Assembly: GCA_002323775.1 (NCBI GenBank)
Contig: DCPV01000169.1
Location: 1 to 12,284, forward strand
Reading direction: 5' to 3'
Length of the DNA stretch: 12,284 nt
Origin: Firmicutes bacterium UBA1535
GTDB lineage: Bacteria > Bacillota > Clostridia > Tissierellales > Sedimentibacteraceae
The translations under genes were made by a program, and so were the position numbers. The notes under the pieces are model-generated. The model was not told the DNA's origin, searched no databases, and saw only the letters and a list, made by a program, of their open reading frames with translations. Positions 7,369 through 12,284 of the stretch are shown piece by piece. The stretch's first letter is position 1, and every line of letters starts with the position of its first letter.

Positions 7369-7388
7369 TGACAAATTTCAATTTGTCA
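7369..7388 (+). promoter_or_regulatory. Near-perfect 20-bp palindrome upstream of the cysteine hydrolase gene
   Basis: TGACAAATT and AATTTGTCA (7369-7377 / 7380-7388) flank a 2-bp centre. The left arm contains a consensus -35, TTGACA (7368-7373), but only a weak -10 (TAGAAA, 7392-7397) follows. There is no T-tract, so it looks more like an operator than a terminator. It ends 36 bp before the start codon. Confidence 0.5.
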
Positions 7389-7424
7389 GACTAGAAAATA
7401 AAATTTAGAAGATGAGGACAAAAC

Positions 7425-7877
7425 ATGAAAGCATTGCTTGTAATTGATGTTCAAAAAGAATATATGGAAAAGTATGAGGACAATCTGCTTTCCAAAATAA
7501 ATCAGCGAATACAGCACTTTATAGATAATCAAGAGCTTGTTATATATGTTAAGAACATCAGAAAATTGAGAAGTAGCACAATGAGCTATGAATTTGCAGA
7601 TGGTCTAAATGTTTGTTCTCCTTATGTCATTTACAAAGAAAATGCCAGTGTATTTTCAGTCAATGAGCTTCCTAATATTCTTAGTCAAAATAGTGTTTCT
7701 AAAATCGAGATAATTGGAATTGACGGTAATTCATGTGTTGCAAGTAGTGCGGCAGAGGGATGCAAACTAGGGTATGAAGTAATTTTGCCATGTAAGTATA
7801 TAGGGGTGCAAAATTCAGAAAGATTTTGTAAAAAGAAAGAAGATTTGGCAAAGATAGGCGTCGTTATTCTTCCATAA
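7425..7877 (+). CDS. Cysteine hydrolase, isochorismatase superfamily
   Basis: A 150-residue protein of the isochorismatase/nicotinamidase fold. The catalytic triad is visible: Asp8 in LLVIDVQKEY, Lys71 in IYKENASVF, and the nucleophile Cys104 in GIDGNSCVASSAAEGCKLGYEV, the last block being the family signature. It is short: nicotinamidases are about 180-210 residues, whereas the shortest superfamily members are near this size. The nicotinamidase metal-binding D-x-H-x-x-H pattern is not seen, so nicotinamide hydrolysis is unlikely and the substrate is unknown (possibly an amide or ureido compound). The ATG at 7425 follows GAGGA (7414-7418) by 6 nt. It lies 79 bp after the alpha/beta hydrolase and 73 bp before the malic enzyme gene on the same strand, with a palindrome in the upstream gap that may give separate control. 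Confidence 0.85.
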   Translation: MKALLVIDVQKEYMEKYEDNLLSKINQRIQHFIDNQELVIYVKNIRKLRSSTMSYEFADGLNVCSPYVIYKENASVFSVNELPNILSQNSVSKIEIIGIDGNSCVASSAAEGCKLGYEVILPCKYIGVQNSERFCKKKEDLAKIGVVILP

Positions 7878-7950
7878 AATTTTTATATTAAACATATTGA
7901 AAAATTAAATACATATTAATGAATAAATTAAAACATGAAAGGAAAAAAGA

Positions 7951-9123
7951 ATGGATAAAAGAGAATTAGCTTTAAAGAAGCATATAGAATGGCAAGGAAA
8001 GATTGAAGTTATAACACGTGCTCCTATAAACAATAAAGAGGAACTGGCTATTGCATATACACCGGGGGTTGCTGAGCCATGTCTTGAAATCGCTAAAAAT
8101 GAAATGCTTGCTTATGAATATACCAGAAAAGGGAATTTAGTTGCTGTAATTACAGATGGAACAGCTGTTTTAGGGCTTGGAGATATAGGTCCCAGTGCGG
8201 CAATGCCTGTAATGGAGGGGAAATGTGCATTGTTTAAAAAGTTTGCTGATATAGATGCGATACCAATCTGTGTTGATTCAAAGGATACAAAAACGATTAT
8301 AGAAACGATAGCAAATATATCTAAAAGCTTTGGCGGTATTAATCTTGAAGATATATCAGCTCCAAGATGCTTTGAAGTTGAAGAAGAATTGAAAAAAATA
8401 TGTGATATACCTGTATTCCATGATGATCAGCACGGAACTGCAATCGTGGCATCTGCCGGACTATTCAATGCTATCAGGGTAACAAATAGAAGAATGGGAC
8501 AGCTTAAAATAGTGATAAATGGTGCTGGAGCCGCAGGGATATCAATAGCAAAGTTGTTTTTACAAATAGGCTTTGGTGAAATAATTTTATGCGACATCAA
8601 AGGAACAATTTACGAAGATGCTCCATACAACAATCCTGCACAGCAAGAGATATCAAAGCTTACAAATAGAAATAAGTTAGCAGGAACATTAGCTGATGCA
8701 ATGAAAGGAGCAGATGTATTTGTAGGTGTATCAAAACCGAATTTAGTTACTGATGAGATGGTTCGTTCAATGGCAAAAGATCCTGTTGTGTTTGCCTTGG
8801 CTAACCCTACACCTGAAATTATGCCGGATATTGCAAAAGAAGGAGGAGCTGCTGTCGTAGCCACAGGTAGAAGTGATTTTCCTAATCAAATAAACAATGT
8901 ATTGGTATTTCCCGGTATATTTAAAGGAGCATTATCAGTTAGATCAAAAGCTATCACAGACAGCATGAAGGAAGCAGCGGCAAGAGCCATTGCAGCAGTT
9001 ATCAAAGATGATGAGCTATCGGCAGACTATATACTTCCGGATCCATTCAATCCAAAAGTAGTAGAGGTAGTTGCAAAAGCTGTAGCGGACGAAGCAATCA
9101 GGCTTGGAGAAAGCAGAATATAA
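7951..9123 (+). CDS. NAD-dependent malic enzyme (short bacterial form)
   Basis: Catalyses oxidative decarboxylation of malate to pyruvate and CO2 with a divalent metal. The 390-residue length fits the short form, without a phosphotransacetylase-like tail. Features in order are catalytic Tyr36 in AYTPGVAEPC, GLGDIGPSAAMPVMEGK with the catalytic Lys91, metal ligands in NLEDISAP (E133, D134) and FHDDQHGTA (D158, D159), the Rossmann motif GAGAAG (191-196), and ANPTPEI (284-290). The acid residue at the end of the second Rossmann strand (D215 in CDIKG) favours NAD+ over NADP+; that is an inference. The ATG at 7951 follows AAAGGA (7938-7943) by 7 nt. No convincing promoter is visible in the 73-bp gap, so it may be read through from upstream. 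With fumC in the same window it can convert fumarate to pyruvate via malate. Confidence 0.95.
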   Translation: MDKRELALKKHIEWQGKIEVITRAPINNKEELAIAYTPGVAEPCLEIAKNEMLAYEYTRKGNLVAVITDGTAVLGLGDIGPSAAMPVMEGKCALFKKFADIDAIPICVDSKDTKTIIETIANISKSFGGINLEDISAPRCFEVEEELKKICDIPVFHDDQHGTAIVASAGLFNAIRVTNRRMGQLKIVINGAGAAGISIAKLFLQIGFGEIILCDIKGTIYEDAPYNNPAQQEISKLTNRNKLAGTLADAMKGADVFVGVSKPNLVTDEMVRSMAKDPVVFALANPTPEIMPDIAKEGGAAVVATGRSDFPNQINNVLVFPGIFKGALSVRSKAITDSMKEAAARAIAAVIKDDELSADYILPDPFNPKVVEVVAKAVADEAIRLGESRI

Positions 9124-9142
9124 TTAGCATAAATAAAATGAA

Positions 9143-9208
9143 GGGGCTGTCGCAAAATGAATTTTATATACTATATATAGTGTATGAAATTCATTTTGCG
9201 ACAGCCCT
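9143..9208. repeat. 31-bp inverted repeat, MITE-like or terminator hairpin
   Basis: The stem 9143-9173 / 9178-9208 pairs all 31 positions (28 Watson-Crick, three G-T wobbles) around a TATA loop. The outer ends read GGGGCTGTCGCAAAATG and its near-complement. It lies 19 bp after the malic enzyme stop and 52 bp before the converging nitroreductase stop, so it can terminate both. However, neither strand has a proper T-tract directly after the stem, and the long symmetric ends recall terminal repeats of small non-autonomous elements. No clear target duplication is visible. Confidence 0.75.
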
Positions 9209-9260
9209 CTAAATTAAAGTATAAATATATTTATTGGTATAATTGATTTCGGTAAAAAAT

Positions 9261-9812
9261 TTATCTTTTTGAAATTAAAATCTCGCTTGTAGATTTTCTT
9301 GGACGTTGTGATGGAGATTCGGCAGAGTAGCCTATGGCTATTGCAGAAACAAGTTGTAAATCGCTATATCCTACAGACTTACAAATTTCTTTTTCTGTAT
9401 AAACAGTATCTCTAATCCATAGAGAGCCAAGTCCAAGGTTTACCGCTTCTAAACAAATATGTTCAATGGCAGCACCTATGGAAAGCAAGTCTCCAATTAA
9501 CCAATTTTCATCATTTTCCCTGAAAACTAATATTAATACAGGTGCGTTTTTGATAACATTGGCAGATGATTTGGAACTGTTCATATATCCGGGTATATTA
9601 ATATCATTTTTTTCAAACAGACTAAGCATAATGTCTGCTATGTTGTTTTTGGCCTCGTCTTTAAGAATCATAAAGCTCCATGGCTGTCTGTTTTTAGCAG
9701 ATTGACAAAGTCTTGCACATTCAATTATATTTTCAAGCTTTTCATTTTCCACTTCTCGACTTTCAAATTTTCTTATACTTTTTCGTTCTTTAATTACTTT
9801 TTCAAATTCCAT
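9261..9812 (-). CDS. Small nitroreductase-family FMN oxidoreductase
   Basis: A 183-residue single-domain flavoprotein expected to bind FMN as a homodimer and reduce nitroaromatics, quinones or related electrophiles with NAD(P)H. Motifs are the N-terminal RKSIRKF (10-16), SAKNRQPWSFMIL (38-50, FMN contact), the helix IGDLLSIGAAIEHICLEAVNLGLGSLWIRD (106-135) and the closing AIGYSAESPSQRPRK (158-172). The length is normal. The ATG at 9812 has AGGAG (9821-9825) 8 nt upstream. It lies 31 bp after the AraC-GyrI regulator gene on the same strand, with no terminator between, so the regulator probably controls this enzyme and itself. It is not closely similar to the nitroreductase at 2380-3264, which is much longer. 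Confidence 0.92.
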   Translation of the reverse strand: MEFEKVIKERKSIRKFESREVENEKLENIIECARLCQSAKNRQPWSFMILKDEAKNNIADIMLSLFEKNDINIPGYMNSSKSSANVIKNAPVLILVFRENDENWLIGDLLSIGAAIEHICLEAVNLGLGSLWIRDTVYTEKEICKSVGYSDLQLVSAIAIGYSAESPSQRPRKSTSEILISKR

Positions 9813-9843
9813 ATTATAAACTCCTAATACATAAAATCAACAG

Positions 9844-10716
9844 TTATTTAGGTATAACTCTTATCCATGTTTCACAATAGCACATGCCGTCCTCTGCTTC
9901 CAAATACAGCTCAAATTCATAGCCATCTATCTTAATATAGTTTGCAGTAGGAAGCCAATCCGTATATACACGCTTAACAAGATTTTGTATAATGCTTGGC
10001 GTTGTTTGTTCATGCTTATATTTCTTGGACTTGAAAATAGCCCATGTGGCTGCTGGAACATCAACTTGTGTATAGCCATTAGTCTTACTATCCTTTGTTT
10101 TAAATGCACAAATCATATAAGGAAATGTATTATTTCCTGTTTGCTTATAATCACAAACTGAGTGAACACGTACCCCGTCATTTGCAGAAGCTTCAAGTTT
10201 GTCAAGTTGACCGTCATTCATACAGTCTTGCCAAAATTTTGGAATATCCTTTAAATTGCTGCCATTTTCTGTAGTAAAGATTTCTTCAATTCCGTAAACA
10301 GAAAAGGCCTCCTTGCTTTCAATTCTGTAATCCATTGCTATATCTCCTTTTATAGTTAGTAGAAATGTGATGCGAGGAAATGATTTTAGCTCTGTTCCTT
10401 CCTTACGGGCAACTGAGGGTGAAACACCATTAATCTCTTTAAACGCACGTGCAAATGCCTCCGGAGATTCGTAACCATATTTTAATGCAATATCTATAAC
10501 TTTAGAATTGCTGTTTTGCAATTCAAAGGCAGCTAAGGTTATTCGTCGTCTGCGTATATATTCATGCACAGATATATTAGTAACAATAGAAAATGTACGT
10601 TGAAAATTTATTGCCGATTGCCCAACAATCAAAGATATTTTTTCAAAATCAACATTTTCAAGTAAATTATCCTCAATATAGTTAATCGCTTGGTTCATAC
10701 GCTCATGCCAGTTCAT
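9844..10716 (-). CDS. AraC-family regulator with GyrI-like ligand-binding domain
   Basis: A 290-residue transcription factor. The N-terminal AraC/XylS DNA-binding domain has two helix-turn-helix motifs at about residues 5-105, with the typical KVIDIALKYGYESPEAFARAFKEINGVSPS (72-101). The C-terminal domain (about 128-288) has the pattern of GyrI-like/AraC effector-binding domains (MDYRIESKEAFSVYGIEE at its start; PAATWAIF and a terminal CETWIRVIPK further on), which bind hydrophobic or cationic drugs in relatives such as Rob and BmrR. The frame opens 15 codons earlier, but ATG 10716 is 5 nt after AGAGGT (10722-10727) and begins MNWHERMNQAI, the usual start of the domain, so it is chosen. The nitroreductase 31 bp downstream is the likely target. 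An inverted repeat (10769-10796) upstream of its promoter could be its own binding site. Confidence 0.92.
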   Translation of the reverse strand: MNWHERMNQAINYIEDNLLENVDFEKISLIVGQSAINFQRTFSIVTNISVHEYIRRRRITLAAFELQNSNSKVIDIALKYGYESPEAFARAFKEINGVSPSVARKEGTELKSFPRITFLLTIKGDIAMDYRIESKEAFSVYGIEEIFTTENGSNLKDIPKFWQDCMNDGQLDKLEASANDGVRVHSVCDYKQTGNNTFPYMICAFKTKDSKTNGYTQVDVPAATWAIFKSKKYKHEQTTPSIIQNLVKRVYTDWLPTANYIKIDGYEFELYLEAEDGMCYCETWIRVIPK

Positions 10717-10741
10717 TTCGCACCTCTTTTCTCTATATAAA

Positions 10742-10750
10742 AGTATAGCA
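10742..10750 (-). promoter_or_regulatory. Extended -10 promoter of the AraC-nitroreductase unit
   Basis: On the minus strand TGCTATACT occupies 10750-10742, an extended -10 lying 25 bp before the regulator start codon. No -35 has a proper spacer; TTTACA sits 14 bp upstream. Weak -35 promoters of this type often depend on an activator, which fits an AraC regulator. Confidence 0.5.
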
Positions 10751-10768
10751 GATTTAATCATTGTAAAC

Positions 10769-10796
10769 CTTGCAGAAAATAGTTCATTTGTGCAAG
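10769..10796. promoter_or_regulatory. Inverted repeat, candidate operator for the AraC regulator
   Basis: CTTGCA (10769-10774) and TGCAAG (10791-10796) are inverted copies whose starts lie 22 bp apart, about two helical turns. They lie 19-46 bp upstream of the extended -10 element. The placement suits activator or autoregulator binding. Only 6 bp per half-site, so chance is possible. Confidence 0.35.
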
Positions 10797-10852
10797 ATAT
10801 AATACTAATACTATACTCTTTAACATGATAAAAAGCAATACTTCATCATATC

Positions 10853-10878
10853 AAATTAATAATGGTTGTCATTAATTT
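10853..10878. repeat. AT-rich inverted repeat between the regulator and thiolase genes
   Basis: AAATTAATAATG (10853-10864) and CATTAATTT (10870-10878) pair with small bulges around a GTTGT centre. It lies in the 239-bp gap 10717-10955, which holds no credible gene. The role is unclear. Confidence 0.25.
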
Positions 10879-10905
10879 ATAGAATTCATAGTAAAATTTC
10901 AATAT

Positions 10906-10946
10906 TAAAAAAAAGACCTACCAAAGATTTCCGCTTTGATAAGCCT
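10906..10946 (-). terminator. Intrinsic terminator of the thiolase gene
   Basis: On the minus strand AGGCTTATCAAAG (10946-10934) pairs with CTTTGGTAGGTCT (10926-10914), 13 bp with three G-U wobbles, and is followed by a run of eight T. It starts 10 bp after the thiolase stop codon and insulates the regulator gene downstream. Confidence 0.9.
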
Positions 10947-10955
10947 TTAATAATA

Positions 10956-12116
10956 TTAAATATTTTCTAAGGCAAGAGACATTCCCTGACCTCCGCCTAT
11001 ACATAGAGTAATCAAACCTGTTTGGGCGTTTCTGCGTTTCATTTCATGAATTATCTTTACGGCAAGAACTGAACCGGTTGCACCTGTTGGGTGTCCTAGT
11101 GCTATTGCTCCGCCGTTTACATTTACCTTATCTATATCAAGATTTAATTCCTTGATTACTGCTAAACTTTGAGCTGCAAAGGCTTCGTTTAATTCAATCA
11201 AATCGAAATCTGACAATTTCATACCTGTTTTTTTCAAAAGAAGTCTGGTTGAAGGAACTGGTCCTATTCCCATGATATCCGGCTCACATCCTGCTGATGC
11301 CCAGCCTATTACTCTTGCTAAAGGTTTTAATCCAAGCTCTTTTGCCTTAGCTTCGCTCATTAGAAGAAGTGCAGCTCCTGCATCATTTATCGTAGATGAA
11401 TTTCCGGCAGTTACTGTGCCACCCTCTTTGAATGTAGGTTTTAATTTTGCAAGACCTTCTAAGCTTGTATCCGGTCTGATTCCTTCATCTTTTGTGATGA
11501 TTTTTATATCTTTTTTAATTTTAACTTCTACCGGAACAATTTCTTTATCGAAATATCCGCTTTCTTGAGCGAATTTCGCTTTTTGCTGGCTAATAAAAGC
11601 AAATTTATCCTGTTCTTCTCTGCTTATATTGTATTTATCTGAAAGGCGTTCTGCTGTCATTCCCATGCCTTCAAGAAGTGAAGTCAACAAGTCCTCGGTT
11701 TTTTGATCGCCCATCCTAAAGCCTTGTCTTGCATTTCTTATAATATATGGAATTCTGGTCATGTTTTCCATTCCACCGGCAAGTATCACGTCATATTCTC
11801 CGGAACTAATCAGAGATGATGCAAGAGATATACTCTTTAGACTAGACGCACAGTTTTTATTTACTGTAAAAGCAGGAACGCTTATTGGAAGTCCAGCTTC
11901 TAGCAAAGCCTCTCTGGCAGGATTGCCTTTTGGATCAGTTCCCGCTATATGTCCTATTATGACCTCATCAATTATTGATGAATCTATATCTGCTCTTTTG
12001 ATAGCTTCTTTTATTGCTATAGCACCTAAGGTTTGAGCCTTTAAGCCTGAAAATGCTCCCATAAATGAGCCTATGGCTGTTCTTGCAGCACTAACAATAA
12101 CTACATTATTAATCAT
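10956..12116 (-). CDS. Thiolase (acetyl-CoA C-acetyltransferase type)
   Basis: A 386-residue thiolase, which reversibly condenses two acetyl-CoA to acetoacetyl-CoA or cleaves longer 3-ketoacyl-CoA. The family active-site residues are present: nucleophile Cys89 in VNKNCASSLKS, the NEAFAAQ motif (310-316), His342 in ALGHPTGATGS, and Cys372 in LCIGGGQG. Glycine-rich AGGMENM (113-119) and VTAGNSSTINDAGAALL (235-251) are also typical. The Cys89 motif is NCASSLKS where biosynthetic thiolases usually read VCGSGLK, and GHPTGATGS replaces the commoner GHPIGASGAR, so chain-length preference is uncertain. The ATG at 12116 has an ideal GGAGG (12123-12127) 6 nt upstream. It appears as a single gene with its own terminator. 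Butyrate-pathway partners such as hbd, crt and bcd are not in the window. Upstream is an inverted repeat matching Spo0A-box cores. Confidence 0.93.
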   Translation of the reverse strand: MINNVVIVSAARTAIGSFMGAFSGLKAQTLGAIAIKEAIKRADIDSSIIDEVIIGHIAGTDPKGNPAREALLEAGLPISVPAFTVNKNCASSLKSISLASSLISSGEYDVILAGGMENMTRIPYIIRNARQGFRMGDQKTEDLLTSLLEGMGMTAERLSDKYNISREEQDKFAFISQQKAKFAQESGYFDKEIVPVEVKIKKDIKIITKDEGIRPDTSLEGLAKLKPTFKEGGTVTAGNSSTINDAGAALLLMSEAKAKELGLKPLARVIGWASAGCEPDIMGIGPVPSTRLLLKKTGMKLSDFDLIELNEAFAAQSLAVIKELNLDIDKVNVNGGAIALGHPTGATGSVLAVKIIHEMKRRNAQTGLITLCIGGGQGMSLALENI

Positions 12117-12133
12117 AAATTACCTCCATTATG

Positions 12134-12144
12134 CCACTTAGTGG
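12134..12144. promoter_or_regulatory. 11-bp palindrome just upstream of the thiolase ribosome binding site
   Basis: CCACTTAGTGG has perfect 5-bp arms around one central base. It ends 7 bp before the GGAGG box of the thiolase gene, so it would lie in the mRNA leader, or act as an operator if transcription starts nearby. Confidence 0.35.
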
Positions 12145-12181
12145 TCTTAACCAATGTTTCTCTTTTATTACGAATATAAAA

Positions 12182-12217
12182 ATTTGTCGAACAGAGGGGA
12201 GTTTCCGTTCGACAAAT
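12182..12217 (-). promoter_or_regulatory. Inverted repeat with two Spo0A-box cores, or terminator, upstream of thiolase
   Basis: ATTTGTCGAAC (12182-12192) and GTTCGACAAAT (12207-12217) are perfect 11-bp inverted arms with a 14-bp centre. Each contains the exact 0A-box core TGTCGAA (12185-12191; complement at 12208-12214). On the minus strand the left arm also supplies a possible -35, TCGACA, 17 bp from a weak -10, TAAAAG (12167-12162). Alternatively, the arm followed by T5 on the minus strand makes it an intrinsic terminator of a gene lying beyond the window edge, although the loop is large. Confidence 0.5.
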
Positions 12218-12284
12218 CTGAACCTTATGCCAATTGAAAAAATTCCGTTTGGATAAGAAAATACTTCTATTTAAGACCTAAAAT

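Noticed and set aside
7425-7877. Cysteine hydrolase as a nicotinamidase feeding NAD salvage with the sirtuin
   Set aside because: It is short and lacks the nicotinamidase metal-binding pattern, and it is far from the sirtuin gene on the other strand.
10798-10803. Plus-strand TATAAT at 10798-10803 as a promoter
   Set aside because: No suitable -35 at 16-18 bp, and no plus-strand gene follows; the next gene is antisense.
10853-10878. Possible Fur- or PerR-like box in the AT-rich repeat
   Set aside because: The match to the 7-1-7 pattern is poor and the site lies about 140 bp from the nearest start codon; reported only as a repeat.
12267-12284. C-terminus of a minus-strand gene (ILGLK then TAG) entering from the right edge
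   Set aside because: Only five codons are visible. This is possible and would fit a terminator at 12182-12217, but it cannot be supported from so little sequence.

Overview
The window reads as chromosomal DNA of an AT-rich, low-GC anaerobic Firmicute, most likely a member of the Clostridia. The grounds are strong AGGAGG-type ribosome binding sites, consensus sigma-A promoters, very AT-rich intergenic regions, and a fermentative gene set (class II fumarase, short NAD-type malic enzyme, thiolase, FMN nitroreductases, LrgAB). I cannot place it at genus level. I see no insertion sequence, prophage, CRISPR array, tRNA or rRNA, and no gene-free stretch longer than 300 bases.

Layout. Positions 1-1620 hold a plus-strand translation module: a promoter, prfA (release factor 1) and a small S4 RNA-binding protein of the RqcP/YabO type, closed by a strong hairpin terminator. 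Positions 1624-3264 hold a minus-strand pair: a long nitroreductase-family flavoprotein followed by a sirtuin deacylase. A divergent promoter region (3265-3481) separates this pair from fumC (3482-4987, plus), which ends in a long terminator. lrgA-lrgB (minus, overlapping) lie at 5210-6257. From 6387 a plus-strand series starts at a good promoter: an alpha/beta hydrolase, a cysteine hydrolase of the isochorismatase superfamily, and an NAD-type malic enzyme. It ends at an exceptional 31-bp hairpin (9143-9208). The rest is minus strand: an AraC-GyrI regulator with a small nitroreductase just downstream, and a thiolase preceded by an inverted repeat that contains two exact copies of the Spo0A-box core.

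How the genes fit together. Fumarase and malic enzyme can link fumarate, malate and pyruvate, as in fermentation of aspartate or fumarate. The thiolase would supply or split acetoacetyl-CoA in a butyrate-type pathway. The AraC-GyrI/nitroreductase pair looks like a ligand-responsive detoxification unit. The nitroreductase/sirtuin pair joins a flavin redox enzyme with an NAD-consuming deacylase. Most genes are ordinary housekeeping or accessory metabolism, and I did not find a clearly new multi-gene system.

The points most worth a second look are the roughly 39-residue insertion in fumarase just before its B-site loop, the paired 0A-like boxes upstream of the thiolase, the MITE-like 31-bp hairpin, the C-terminal extension of the first nitroreductase, and several palindromes placed on promoters. 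Four starts were moved downstream on ribosome-binding-site evidence: rqcP (ATG 1306), lrgA (ATG 6257), the alpha/beta hydrolase (TTG 6485) and the AraC regulator (ATG 10716).
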